Shown: positions 13,008-20,989, counted from the first letter of the stretch. The stretch: 41,641 nt of DNA from an uncultured Aequorivita sp. (GCA_937125455.1 CAKZLK010000023.1:1-41641); one strand, 5' to 3'. Notes: generated by a model not told the origin, from the letters alone. Numbers and translations are program-made.

Positions 13008-13423
13008 AATGAAATATTGTTTTTTGTTAACCATTCGTTCCAAGCATCATCTACAACACCATCAAAAGTTTGGTTTATCTGTATAAACCCTAGTTCATCC
13101 TCTTCAAGAAAATCTGGAAGGTTTCTTTCAAAATCAACTTCCATTGGTTCATCTGTTTCAGGAAAAACTTCATCAACATTTAGGGTTTCTTCCTCAATTA
13201 CTTTCATTTCTTCAAAATCGACCATTTTTTTAAGATGGTTTATTTCTTCTATGGCATCTTGAATTTCTTTTGCGGAATTCAAACTGCGGTCTGCGCTTAA
13301 CTTATGATATTCAGCCTCTTTAATATTGCCTTCTGACAATTCAAACCTTGCTTTTTTATTCGATTGCTCAGAAAGACGCAAGCAAGATTCCCAATAGGAA
13401 TTTAAAATTTCTATAGCCTTCAT
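13004..13423 (-). CDS. Acidic hypothetical protein, 139 aa
   Basis: An N-terminal helical hairpin (residues 1-65) is followed by a very acidic C-terminal half ending in WNEWLTKNNISL. It is coupled by stop-start overlap to genes on both sides. Its place between RecT and the exonuclease suggests a role in that module, which is inference only. Confidence 0.65.
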   Translation of the reverse strand: MKAIEILNSYWESCLRLSEQSNKKARFELSEGNIKEAEYHKLSADRSLNSAKEIQDAIEEINHLKKMVDFEEMKVIEEETLNVDEVFPETDEPMEVDFERNLPDFLEEDELGFIQINQTFDGVVDDAWNEWLTKNNISL

Positions 13424-13593
13424 TATTCTTGATTTTTAGTTATTAATTCTTTCAATTCTTCTATAGCTTCTTTTTCGGTAGATCCATAACCTATTGGTTC
13501 GCCTAAATCCCAACCCTCCAGACAAGCCGACCAATCGTAATTTCTTGATGGTATAGGAGGAAATTCATTTGTAGTAATAATTTTTCTAATCAT
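13423..13593 (-). CDS. Small conserved phage protein, 56 aa
   Basis: The core YDWSACLEGWDLGEPIGYG followed by STEKEAIEEL resembles a small family common in phages, distantly similar to HicB-type folds. The ATG overlaps the upstream gene by 8 bases and its stop overlaps the next ATG (TAATG). Function unknown. Confidence 0.65.
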   Translation of the reverse strand: MIRKIITTNEFPPIPSRNYDWSACLEGWDLGEPIGYGSTEKEAIEELKELITKNQE

Positions 13594-13813
13594 TTTTTAA
13601 AAGTTCAAAAACAATTTCTTTCGTTCGCCAATTGGCATTTGATTCCTTTTCCCATTTTTTATAGGAAGCGTTTTTGCAAACGTTAACCCCATAGATAATT
13701 TGCTGGATCTGGTTTCTTGACCTGGTTATCTTTTGTAGCATAGGGGTAAGATTTTTATATGCTTCGGTGGCCAAAACTTGTTCTCTGGTAATCCTTATTT
13801 CGGTCATGCTCAT
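13586..13813 (-). CDS. Small hypothetical protein, 75 aa
   Basis: The protein is basic and helical, with a KITRSRNQIQQII segment. The ATG overlaps the RecT stop (ATGA); a second Met at codon 3 is possible. It is co-translated with RecT. No family recognised. Confidence 0.65.
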   Translation of the reverse strand: MSMTEIRITREQVLATEAYKNLTPMLQKITRSRNQIQQIIYGVNVCKNASYKKWEKESNANWRTKEIVFELLKND

Positions 13814-14730
13814 GCCTTACCTTTTTTTAGGATTATTTCTTTGGCATCAAGATCGGCATGAAGAACTTTTTCATCTTCAGGTATGTTTGCGCGGGCGAAA
13901 TCGATGTCGTCTTGGTTATGCACAGAATCAACAAGCATTCTCATACGCTCGGCATCCGGATCAATGGTCGTTTCTTCATTGTCTGAATATGAAATACTTT
14001 TTTGAGAATCTATATTTCCATCATCATCGGAAGTTATTACCGCTTGATCGGTTTTTACGGCTTCACCTAATTCAATTGACAAAGGGGCGTATTTTGAAAT
14101 AAGAAGTTTTATTACTGTTTTTTTGGCCATTGAGTCAAAATCAGTAGCCCAAAGTCCAAAATTCTTTTTATAGGTTTGACTGAATTTTTTACCGTGGGAA
14201 TTTAATTCTTCCATTGACATAAACATTGTTTTACTAAAGCCATTTACTAGACCAAAATACCCGACATATCCTATAACTTTCTTTTTGTTTCTTTCTGAAT
14301 CATTATCTATCCAATCAAAAGTTATTTCTCCTGTCAGTCTATTTCTTTCAATTATTTCTCCCTCTCTAACATCATTTACATTTAAGGTTTCAAATTGACC
14401 CGATCTTTGTGCAAGTTGAATAAATCCTTTATACGAAAGCTGAAATTGAGCCTTAACAAGGTAAGAACCATCTTTTTGCTTTTCCCTAAAAGGAATTATG
14501 TAAGCAAATCCTATATTGTTGTTTATAGGAAGATTTATGGTTGCTGCGGTCATTGCCGCGCCTATAACAGAATTTGGTTCTGCCTGAGAAAGCAAATCAT
14601 TACTTTTTACACACTGCATAACAGATGTTGCAAAAGTGGTTGCGTTTTTTCCTAAAATTTCATTAAGTCTTTTTTGTACGTTTTCAGAAGAAAACATACT
14701 TTGAATTTTTCCAGTTGTTAAATTTGACAT
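13810..14730 (-). CDS. recT: RecT single-strand annealing protein, 306 aa
   Basis: The order NATTFATSVMQCVKSN, then a PNSVIGAAMTAATINLPI stretch, IGFAYIIPF, AQFQLSYKGFIQLAQRSGQ and WATDFDSMAKKTVIKLL is the RecT family core over residues 30-220. RecT coats single-stranded DNA and anneals homologous strands. It pairs with the YqaJ-like exonuclease downstream. The C-terminal 80 residues are acidic and variable. It starts 26 bases after the upstream gene. Confidence 0.92.
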   Translation of the reverse strand: MSNLTTGKIQSMFSSENVQKRLNEILGKNATTFATSVMQCVKSNDLLSQAEPNSVIGAAMTAATINLPINNNIGFAYIIPFREKQKDGSYLVKAQFQLSYKGFIQLAQRSGQFETLNVNDVREGEIIERNRLTGEITFDWIDNDSERNKKKVIGYVGYFGLVNGFSKTMFMSMEELNSHGKKFSQTYKKNFGLWATDFDSMAKKTVIKLLISKYAPLSIELGEAVKTDQAVITSDDDGNIDSQKSISYSDNEETTIDPDAERMRMLVDSVHNQDDIDFARANIPEDEKVLHADLDAKEIILKKGKA

Positions 14731-14756
14731 TTTTTATAATTTTTATTTATTTATCA

Positions 14757-15044
14757 CTAATTTTTTGACGCGTTAATTTCTTGTTTTTTTATGATTTCCT
14801 CTAGTTCAAAATCAAAATCAATTGCATTTTTTAGGTCTGGGTTTCTCAAATAAAGTTCCTCCATAATATTATGAAGGTTTAGAGCAATTGAGAATTGTTC
14901 TTTTAAATATTTATGATCAATTCTTTTTGAGATTGATTTTTCTTGTTTATCTATAAAAAATTTAAACTTTAGGAAAAGTTCAGGAAGATTGAATTTAGAG
15001 TAATCCAAAATCCTGTATTTTTTTACGATTGTAGTATGTTCCAT
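14757..15044 (-). CDS. Hypothetical protein, 95 aa
   Basis: The protein is helical and charged, with aromatic residues in the middle (PELFLKFKFFIDKQEKS). It is followed by RecT after a short AT-rich gap. No family recognised. Confidence 0.65.
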   Translation of the reverse strand: MEHTTIVKKYRILDYSKFNLPELFLKFKFFIDKQEKSISKRIDHKYLKEQFSIALNLHNIMEELYLRNPDLKNAIDFDFELEEIIKKQEINASKN

Positions 15045-15089
15045 GGGTTTTTATTTAATTTTCGTTATATAAATTTAAGGTTTATTTAT

Positions 15090-15407
15090 TTAATACCAAG
15101 AATTTAAACCGATTATTTTTATCGAATCCTTTATTTTTTTACAGATGGTTTCGTATTCTTCGGGCAGCAGCTTTAATTTCAGGCTGTCCGTATGCACTTC
15201 GATGTTATTTATGTTGAAAGAGTTGCATTTTTTATAATTAGCCTCTGGGTAGTGATACAGTTCCAAGTCAACATGGACGTCGAAATCTTCAAAATATATT
15301 TCGTATGCTTTTTGTCTGAATCGGTAGCATTCGCCCAATGATTCGACACCGATAAACTCAAAATCAAGTTCAATATCAGGGAATTCTATTTTTTTAAACC
15401 TGTTCAC
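15090..15407 (-). CDS. Hypothetical protein, 105 aa
   Basis: The protein is beta-rich and acidic in the middle (IYFEDFDVHVDLELYHYP). It overlaps the upstream 73-aa gene by 14 bases. No family recognised. Confidence 0.65.
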   Translation of the reverse strand: MNRFKKIEFPDIELDFEFIGVESLGECYRFRQKAYEIYFEDFDVHVDLELYHYPEANYKKCNSFNINNIEVHTDSLKLKLLPEEYETICKKIKDSIKIIGLNSWY

Positions 15408-15615
15408 AATTATAGATTTTTAGTTCTTTTAAAAGTACGTTTCGCATTGCGGCACCGAATATTTCTAAATTTTCGCTGTCCTGGTGTTCGAGAAGTAAAT
15501 CGTCCTCGTTTACGATTCTCTCAACTTCTTTTAGAGCCTGTTTTTTTATGAGGTTCAAGTGATTTTTTACCCTTTTTTGGTTGTGGATTATCAACCCTTT
15601 TTTAGTTAGGAACAT
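15394..15615 (-). CDS. Small hypothetical protein, 73 aa
   Basis: The basic N-terminus (FLTKKGLIIHNQKRVKNHL) and acidic middle suggest a small nucleic-acid or protein-binding factor. Its end overlaps the next gene. No family recognised. Confidence 0.6.
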   Translation of the reverse strand: MFLTKKGLIIHNQKRVKNHLNLIKKQALKEVERIVNEDDLLLEHQDSENLEIFGAAMRNVLLKELKIYNCEQV

Positions 15616-15628
15616 ATTTTTTTGTTTT

Positions 15629-15901
15629 TTATAGTGTGAAGAAACTAATGTTTTTTACTTTGTCGTTTTGATGGCAGATTTTTACGCTTTCATTCGAAAA
15701 ATCGATGTATCTTTTTTCGGAATCTTTTTTGATTCTTTCGACCACGTTTTTTATGACCTCGATACGGTCATCATAGGACAATTTGTATTTATTTTTCCAT
15801 GCGTCGAAAAGCTGGTTTTCAAAGTGCATTTTTTCGCTTTTTTTATCGTTGATTTTTTGGAGGCGGATATATGCACGTATTTTTTTATAGATTGTTTTCA
15901 T
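15629..15901 (-). CDS. Hypothetical basic protein, 90 aa
   Basis: The protein is rich in lysine and tyrosine with a helical middle (DDRIEVIKNVVERIKKD). It follows the structured non-coding segment 15920-16035 by 18 bases. No family recognised. Confidence 0.6.
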   Translation of the reverse strand: MKTIYKKIRAYIRLQKINDKKSEKMHFENQLFDAWKNKYKLSYDDRIEVIKNVVERIKKDSEKRYIDFSNESVKICHQNDKVKNISFFTL

Positions 15902-15919
15902 TTTTTAGGTTTTTAAATT

Positions 15920-16035
15920 AAAACTAGGACTTACTTAGGCGCAATTGGCTCGACTGCCCAACAGTTAACAAAGTTTTTAAGCCTCATCCAGTATTTTAGG
16001 AATTTTGGCTAGTCAGTCGCCTAAAGCCTAGTTTT
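15920..16035 (-). ncRNA. Candidate structured RNA in the early operon
   Basis: AAAACTAGG and TTAGGCG at one end (15920-15941) pair fully with CGCCTAA and CCTAGTTTT at the other (16018-16035), with bulges of 6 and 2 bases. The 76-base interior has two similar GGCT..GACTG/GTCAGTCGCC segments. No coding frame is present. It could be a processed RNA, a regulatory leader for the 90-aa gene or a DNA structure. It has no T run of terminator type. Confidence 0.5.
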
Positions 16036-16209
16036 TTATGATTCTAAAATATTTATCACTTGATCCTCAAAATAAGTCAAAGCTTCTTCAGCTTGTGGAT
16101 CCTTTGAATCTATTCTTTTAGATAGTTCTTCTAATTGGTTAGACAATACCCCGCCCAATTCTTGACAAAGGAAATAGAGTAATTTGAATCTTTTGTGTAA
16201 ATTTTTCAT
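16036..16209 (-). CDS. Small hypothetical protein, 57 aa
   Basis: A 57-residue helical protein (FLCQELGGVLSNQLEELSKR within it) with an acidic C-terminus. The stop abuts the structured segment. The ATG is preceded by AAACACC, a leader shared with the 234-aa gene. No family recognised. Confidence 0.6.
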   Translation of the reverse strand: MKNLHKRFKLLYFLCQELGGVLSNQLEELSKRIDSKDPQAEEALTYFEDQVINILES

Positions 16210-16214
16210 GGTGT

Positions 16215-16349
16215 TTAATTTAAGTTAATAGGGTTTTTATAGGTTAATTGATCCATGGCTTTAAAATTTATATTTTCAAGCTCCATTTGGCAAGCTACCT
16301 CAAATTCGAGGTTATTTAAAAATTCGTTGATGTCGTTTGATGGGTGCAT
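16215..16349 (-). CDS. Small hypothetical protein, 44 aa
   Basis: A 44-residue acidic helical frame with an ATG start, ending five bases before the 57-aa gene. The composition (LNNLEFEVACQMELEN) supports coding. No family recognised. Confidence 0.55.
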   Translation of the reverse strand: MHPSNDINEFLNNLEFEVACQMELENINFKAMDQLTYKNPINLN

Positions 16350-16374
16350 TTTTTAAGGGTTTAGGATTAGATTT

Positions 16375-16653
16375 TTAATACTTGCAAACTATGGACAATG
16401 TAAATTCCTCTGTATTGTGGTCTTCAGTATTTTCACCGTCTTCAATTAATAACGCTTCAATTTCATAGGTGTAATTGTGTTTTTTGAAAGAAACACTTTT
16501 AATCTTTACATCAATACCGCTATTTTCTTCGGAAATCATAAGAGGTATTTTTTTTACATCGTCAGTTACAGCAATAACCATTTCGTCGTATCGTTGTAGT
16601 GAATACAATTGGTTTTCTCTTAAAGCTTCAATTTTATTTAATAATTTACTCAT
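16375..16653 (-). CDS. Hypothetical protein, 92 aa
   Basis: The start is the ATG at 16653, preceded by an AT-rich leader. The same frame stays open 69 codons further upstream but there overlaps the DUF3560 gene and is unlikely to be used. The protein is beta-rich with YEIEALLIEDGE near the end. No family recognised. Confidence 0.65.
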   Translation of the reverse strand: MSKLLNKIEALRENQLYSLQRYDEMVIAVTDDVKKIPLMISEENSGIDVKIKSVSFKKHNYTYEIEALLIEDGENTEDHNTEEFTLSIVCKY

Positions 16654-16750
16654 AATATTTAGATTTTTAAGGTTTGTTTTATGGCGTTCCGCCCAATGAT
16701 TTAAAGACCTCCCTACTAAGTAGAACCTTTCAGGAGGATAAACACCACAT

Positions 16751-17455
16751 TTATTTCTGTAACTTTTCTTTTTTAAGTTGTTCAATCTCTTCTTTAGTTC
16801 CCCAAAGTATAATTGCTGATTCAACTTTTTTAGCAGTTTCTTTGACCTCTTTATTGGCATAGGTCAAAGAGTAAGAATGTTCCCTTTTATCTGGATTGTC
16901 TTTATAAAACTGATGCTTTTCTTTTGCTTGATGTAGTTTAAATTCGTAATACTCCAAAGATTCTGGCATTGACAGATTAATATCATTAGCCTTACTTTCC
17001 CAATACTCCGCACGGCTTAGATATTCTTTTGCTTTTTCTGATTCTTCAATGCTTTTACGCATTTTATTGTCGTATTTTTCAAATAGTTTGCGGTGTCTTT
17101 TTTCGCTATGGTGTCCTATTTTTATGGGCTCGCCCAAACTCATAAATTCTAATTCGTGTTTTGATGCCCTTGTATTATAGGCTTCATCGCTTCGCTTTTC
17201 TGCGTTTGATGCAAAGCCCTGTAATTTTTCCGCTTTGGCTTTGGCTCGCTCCTGTGCGTTGAAACCATCCACACGGGTTATTGAGTACATGAAGAAAGGA
17301 TTTTCTTTTGTTCCCATATACCCTACTAAATTATGCACTTCACATTCATGCTCTTTGCCGTATTTAGTTGTTAAAATGATTATTTCGCCTTTTTGGTGTT
17401 TTTCTTCGCATTTTGCTACGAAGACATTCGGACAATATTTTTTGTAAGTATTCAT
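16751..17455 (-). CDS. DUF3560-domain protein, 234 aa
   Basis: Residues 84-200 contain AEKRSDEAYNTR..., GEPIKIGHHSEKRHRK and the following long helices, which match DUF3560. The family is common in phages and plasmids, often in replication or anti-restriction regions, but has no known activity. The N-terminal 80 residues form a separate beta-rich part (IIILTTKYGKEHECEVHNLV). It lies in the early operon. Confidence 0.8.
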   Translation of the reverse strand: MNTYKKYCPNVFVAKCEEKHQKGEIIILTTKYGKEHECEVHNLVGYMGTKENPFFMYSITRVDGFNAQERAKAKAEKLQGFASNAEKRSDEAYNTRASKHELEFMSLGEPIKIGHHSEKRHRKLFEKYDNKMRKSIEESEKAKEYLSRAEYWESKANDINLSMPESLEYYEFKLHQAKEKHQFYKDNPDKREHSYSLTYANKEVKETAKKVESAIILWGTKEEIEQLKKEKLQK

Positions 17456-17486
17456 GGTGTTTTATTTTTAATTGTTAAACTATTTT

Positions 17487-17756
17487 TTATTTAAAAAATG
17501 AATGGTTCTTTAAAATTTCAGTTCCTTCAGTATCCCAATTGCACCAGCGCAAAATTTGTTCTTTGCTTACTTTTGTAAATTTTAGTTTTGAAGGATCAAA
17601 CTCTTTTATGTATTCAATACCTCTTCCGGGGTCTTTGTCTTTGATAATTTTAGGAAGCTCATCGGGATGACATAAGAATTGTCCATCTGTGGAAGTCCAA
17701 GCAAATTTTATAGCTAATATTACTCTGTCTGTAGATAATGCTTTTAATTTTTTCAT
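17487..17756 (-). CDS. Hypothetical protein, 89 aa
   Basis: A FAWTSTDGQFLCHPDEL core and a C-terminal RWCNWDTEGTEIL segment are visible. The aromatic-rich pattern suggests a small globular fold. No family recognised. Confidence 0.65.
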   Translation of the reverse strand: MKKLKALSTDRVILAIKFAWTSTDGQFLCHPDELPKIIKDKDPGRGIEYIKEFDPSKLKFTKVSKEQILRWCNWDTEGTEILKNHSFFK

Positions 17757-17790
17757 AATGTGGTGTATTAAGATTAATATTTAAGTGTTT

Positions 17791-18006
17791 TTATTTTTGA
17801 GTTTTTAACCATTCTTTATGATCTTTACTTCCCTCGTTTATCCAACCTTTAGAAGTTTTTACAGAAACGCATCTACTATTGTAGCCAGTTCTTTTATATA
17901 CTTTTTCGATACCTCTACGAGTTGCCGAAATTTTAGCCCCTGTTAATGTATTCGCTAGGTCGTAATAACTTCCATTGTGTCCGATATATCCGTATGTTAC
18001 TATCAT
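17791..18006 (-). CDS. Hypothetical protein, 71 aa
   Basis: The protein is glycine- and tyrosine-rich (VTYGYIGHNGSYYDLANTL) with a basic middle and helical end. It has its own short leader. No family recognised. Confidence 0.65.
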   Translation of the reverse strand: MIVTYGYIGHNGSYYDLANTLTGAKISATRRGIEKVYKRTGYNSRCVSVKTSKGWINEGSKDHKEWLKTQK

Positions 18007-18030
18007 TGTGGTGATTTTTAAGGGTTAAAC

Positions 18031-18246
18031 TTAGTTTTCAATATGGTTTTGAATGAGCATAAAATTTGTATTTCTTATAAGCTCATTTAAGCCAGTATTA
18101 ATATTATTAAACTGATTTTTATAAACCTCGATACAATTTTTAACGTAAAAGTTTCTTTCGTTCTTAGAAAAACTAGGAGGTAAATTTCTTAGTATTTCCC
18201 TAATACTTTTACCGTTGTATATTGGTTTTTGGCTTTGAATTTTCAT
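18031..18246 (-). CDS. Hypothetical protein, 71 aa
   Basis: An N-terminal REILRNLPPSFSKNERNFYV segment is followed by an asparagine-rich helical part. It is one of several short genes at the start of the early operon. No family recognised. Confidence 0.6.
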   Translation of the reverse strand: MKIQSQKPIYNGKSIREILRNLPPSFSKNERNFYVKNCIEVYKNQFNNINTGLNELIRNTNFMLIQNHIEN

Positions 18247-18251
18247 AGATC

Positions 18252-18383
18252 TTAGTTTAAAGGTGTTGTATCAAGATTACCGGAAACCAGGCCAATGATA
18301 AGGGAGGCCAAAAGAGGAACAATAAACAAGCAAAAGAAGGCGATCCCGATAATGGTACTAAAATCTAAATTTGAATTTTTCAT
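18252..18383 (-). CDS. Small membrane protein, 43 aa
   Basis: The frame encodes a single hydrophobic segment of about 23 residues (residues 10-33, mostly I, F, L, V, A, G) with short polar ends. It would span the inner membrane of the infected cell. Its place early in the operon suggests an early host-directed role such as superinfection immunity. This is inference. Confidence 0.6.
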   Translation of the reverse strand: MKNSNLDFSTIIGIAFFCLFIVPLLASLIIGLVSGNLDTTPLN

Positions 18384-18408
18384 GTTGTTTAATTTTAAAG
18401 GTTAATTA

Positions 18409-18759
18409 TTATTTCTTTTTTATGCTACCATCCATTGCAATTTCTTTAACGGCACGTTTAACGGCACTTTCAATATGGTTATCATTGCAATTATTAGGAT
18501 ATAATTCAAGTTCAAAATCAACGTTAACTATTTTTTTACCGCTAATAACTTCCATTGAATGCGCTCTTTTTAGGCCACTATCCGTTAAATATATTTGGTT
18601 ATGAGCCTGCCCAGATACATTTGTTTGTTGATACGCTAAATAATGCAGTTGGTTTGGTTGCATATCAAAAACATCAAAATAACGTGCTAATTGCTTTAAT
18701 ACTTTTAATAGGTTTTGATATTCTGAAAATGGGTATTTTAAGTTTTTAGGATAATTCAT
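18409..18759 (-). CDS. Hypothetical protein, 116 aa (first early gene)
   Basis: First gene of the minus-strand early operon. The middle contains an LHYLAYQQTNVSGQAHNQI segment and the protein ends in a basic helix. No family is recognised. Confidence 0.65.
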   Translation of the reverse strand: MNYPKNLKYPFSEYQNLLKVLKQLARYFDVFDMQPNQLHYLAYQQTNVSGQAHNQIYLTDSGLKRAHSMEVISGKKIVNVDFELELYPNNCNDNHIESAVKRAVKEIAMDGSIKKK

Positions 18760-19228
18760 AATAAATGTGGTTTAAGATTAATAACTTTCGTTACGTAAAT
18801 ATAACGATTATATTCTAAATATATTACGATATGGCAATAATTTAAGAAAGTTTTAACACTTCATAATATTATGTAAAATAGAACTGTAATAAGTAAACTT
18901 TTGTAAACTTTAAAGATTATATCTTTGTTGAATCTAAAGAAAGACAGTATTATTAAAATGTAGGGGGTTCAGGCTTTAAATAAGAGCTTTTAACCGTTTG
19001 GGAATGGTATTGTAAAGGAGTGGCGTATTTCGCCCAATGAGAGAGGGGAAAAGAGTAAGAACATAAGAGAGAGAGACAAACAAAAAAAAATAACAACGTT
19101 TTACCATTTTCTTAAATTAAAAAATATTTCTTTATCCTTTAAAGACTTTCTAAATGTTAAAATTCATTAGTTTAAAGGGAGAATCGTAAAAATATATACA
19201 CACAAAGCAAATAAAAACTGTTAAAACT
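18760..19228. promoter_or_regulatory. Divergent control region between early and late operons
   Basis: This 469-base AT-rich region has no gene and separates the two divergent transcription units. It holds a late-type promoter at 18900-18927 and a GGCG/CGCC mini-hairpin with CGCCCAATGA at 19023-19040. A purine-rich stretch (GAGAGAGAGA type) follows near 19069. No clear full early promoter was found on the minus strand. Confidence 0.6.
18900..18927 (+). promoter_or_regulatory. Late promoter of Bacteroidota type
   Basis: TTTG, 16 bases, then TATCTTTG. The -7 element matches the consensus exactly; the spacing is about three bases shorter than usual. It would give a leader of about 295 bases before terS. 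Confidence 0.6.
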
Positions 19229-19828
19229 ATGGAAAAAGAAGAGGTTAAAAGTTTAGTTTCTAGTGAGTTAAGCGAAATTGACAAGCAAATTATAGATGAA
19301 TGGTTTTTAAATGGTTTTAATGTATTCCAGGCGGTGAAGGCGGTAAAGAATAGCGACAAGGCCAATACGATAAAGCTTTACGGCAATAGGTTAATGAAGA
19401 AACCGGAGGTAAAGAAGTATATCCAGAGTAAGACAACCGCGCTGCGCGCGGCTACTCATGTTGACCATGTACATATATTAAACGAACTGTTATCATTTGC
19501 ATATAGTGATGTAACAACGTTCATTGGCCTAGAACCCAATGAAATAAAGGCACTACCACCGGATATAAGACGCTGCATTAAGGATATAGAGACAACTACA
19601 AAGTCATGGATTGATCCAGTAAGTAAAGGGGTAGTTAAAGAAGTTACCACCAAAATTAAATTGATTGATAAGCTTAAAGCTATTGATATGATTAGCCGCC
19701 ATATTGACTTCTTTAATGCTGATAACCAAAGTAAACAAGGTACTATTGATCTAACACAGGCAACAGATGACCAACTTAATACAGTCCTAGAACTCATAAG
19801 TAATCAAAAGTCTTTAAATATTGGTTAG
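19229..19828 (+). CDS. terS: Terminase small subunit, 199 aa
   Basis: The N-terminal helical DNA-binding part has LNGFNVFQAVKAVK and GNRLMKKPEVKKYI, followed by the oligomerisation region (LNELLSFAYSDVTTFIGL), as in the Terminase_2 family. TerS recognises phage DNA and loads TerL. It is the first late gene. About 1.3 kb with a regulator and small genes separates it from terL, an unusual gap. Confidence 0.85.
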   Translation: MEKEEVKSLVSSELSEIDKQIIDEWFLNGFNVFQAVKAVKNSDKANTIKLYGNRLMKKPEVKKYIQSKTTALRAATHVDHVHILNELLSFAYSDVTTFIGLEPNEIKALPPDIRRCIKDIETTTKSWIDPVSKGVVKEVTTKIKLIDKLKAIDMISRHIDFFNADNQSKQGTIDLTQATDDQLNTVLELISNQKSLNIG

Positions 19829-20104
19829 TATTGTTGTGGTCCTATTCATGTTGGAGTGTACCTATAACAATACAATAGATGGCATGAGGTCAATGATATA
19901 AGGCAATGGCATATCACACCCCAAGAGCATAACACACAAAGAAGAGACCGTACCAACCCCCCAACGGGGTACAGACAACGAGACCTTCTCACCCCACACA
20001 TTATTTTTTTTGGAAATACATTTTAGTGAAATATTTGTACGGCTCAAGATATACAGTATTATAATTATTTTGTATGTTTGTAGCATTATAAGATACATTT
20101 AGAT
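19829..20104 (+). other. Non-coding gap between terS and the HTH gene
   Basis: No convincing gene in 276 bases. A GTACC/GGTAC hairpin with a C-rich loop lies near 19947-19972, followed by GAGACC repeats and a T-rich run. It could contain a promoter for the regulator or a packaging (cos/pac) site, neither of which is proven. Confidence 0.4.
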
Positions 20105-20461
20105 ATGACGATACAAGAAATATTGGGTGAAATTGGGATAACGGGTAAGGAATTAGCTGAAAAGTTGGGGTTTAGTTATGGATGGTACCGAAAAGCGACT
20201 TCAAAAAGCGAAAGGGATAGGCATAGATGGGTAAAGGCTTTTGTTATGGGGTATGAAATGGGTATTGAAAAAAAAATCGACGCTTCGCGCGATGGTGATG
20301 GTTCTTCTTTGCGCGTTGGAGGGTCGGAAATCGGTTCCGAGGTGTTCCGTTGTTTCTCGAAGGGATTCTATTTCGATTATGTTAAGGGGGAGTGGGTGTT
20401 CTTTGGGATGGACGATAATGAGATTGCTATTTTGAAGGAAAGATATAATTTCATTCAGTGA
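20105..20461 (+). CDS. HTH-containing small protein, 118 aa
   Basis: Residues 11-32 (ITGKELAEKLGFSYGWYRKA) fit a helix-turn-helix. A basic helix follows, then a glycine- and serine-rich linker, and a C-terminal domain ending in aromatic residues (FDYVKGEWVFFGMDDNE). It sits between terS and terL, where a late regulator is unexpected. Its stop overlaps the next ATG by one base. Confidence 0.65.
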   Translation: MTIQEILGEIGITGKELAEKLGFSYGWYRKATSKSERDRHRWVKAFVMGYEMGIEKKIDASRDGDGSSLRVGGSEIGSEVFRCFSKGFYFDYVKGEWVFFGMDDNEIAILKERYNFIQ

Positions 20462-20565
20462 TGGATTATAGTCTAAGAAGGAGTAAGTTGAAGTTCTTTC
20501 TCGGGGCGAACGATGCTATAGTGAACCTGTTTAGGTTATCAGGAATCAAAGCCGAACTATGTTAA
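20461..20565 (+). CDS. Small basic hypothetical protein, 34 aa
   Basis: The ATG in TGATG overlaps the HTH gene stop, which suggests coupling. The 34 residues are basic (LRRSKLKFFLG) and helical. Short and of unknown function; coding is plausible but not certain. Confidence 0.45.
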   Translation: MDYSLRRSKLKFFLGANDAIVNLFRLSGIKAELC

Positions 20566-20576
20566 AAAAGAATAAC

Positions 20577-20670
20577 TATATTTGTAGTGCCGTAACAATC
20601 CAGTTGCGGAATATAAACGCACTATGGATATTTTAGAATGAAAACCCTTTCTTTGATTAGAAAGGGTTTT
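20577..20670 (+). ncRNA. Candidate short RNA: promoter -7 box, structured core and terminator
   Basis: TATATTTG (20577-20584) is a perfect -7 box, though no -33 TTTG is seen. It is followed by a two-stem structure: TAGTGC/GCACTA outside, CCGTAAC/GTTGCGG inside (20585-20624). A strong terminator comes next. A five-codon frame (MDILE) lies just before it. It could be a small RNA or an attenuated leader for the genes downstream. Confidence 0.5.
20641..20670 (+). terminator. Strong Rho-independent terminator
   Basis: AAAACCCTTTCT and AGAAAGGGTTTT form a perfect 12-bp stem with a six-base loop, followed by more T. It lies between the regulator and the terL-side genes, so late transcription must read through or restart beyond it. 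Confidence 0.85.
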
Positions 20671-20687
20671 TTAATTAATTTAGCTTT

Positions 20688-20960
20688 ATGAAGATACTTT
20701 TGATTGTCCTAGTTTCATTGGTCGTAATATCAGTTATCGTACTTGCTTTCTTTTACGTACAAGGCAGAAAAATAAAAAGAAGGATAAAGGACGAAAAAAA
20801 GATAAGGGAGTATCTTGATCGGGATTTTGAGAAAGAAAAAAAACAATATCTTAAAGAAAACCTATCTGTTCCAGGAGTCACAAAAAGTTCTGACTTCCAT
20901 AAAAAATATAATGGTAAAAAAAGATACCAAAAAGCCAACCCAGAAAAAAAGTTTCTGTAA
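20688..20960 (+). CDS. Membrane-anchored basic protein, 90 aa
   Basis: A 22-residue N-terminal hydrophobic segment (residues 3-24) is followed by a long, very basic, helical cytoplasmic or periplasmic tail (GRKIKRRIKDEKKIREYL). The shape resembles a small inner-membrane spanin or membrane-anchored DNA-binding protein, but the position before terL is unusual for lysis genes. Function unknown. Confidence 0.6.
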   Translation: MKILLIVLVSLVVISVIVLAFFYVQGRKIKRRIKDEKKIREYLDRDFEKEKKQYLKENLSVPGVTKSSDFHKKYNGKKRYQKANPEKKFL

Positions 20961-20989
20961 TTGTTGGCTGGATATTAAAAAATATTACT

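Noticed and set aside
16654-16860. N-terminal extension of the 92-aa gene by 69 codons
   Set aside because: The extension overlaps the DUF3560 gene and starts in its coding frame; the internal ATG has a normal leader.
19862-20098. Minus-strand 78-codon frame in the terS gap
   Set aside because: It has no start context, runs opposite to all late genes and crosses a C-rich hairpin. It is treated as non-coding.
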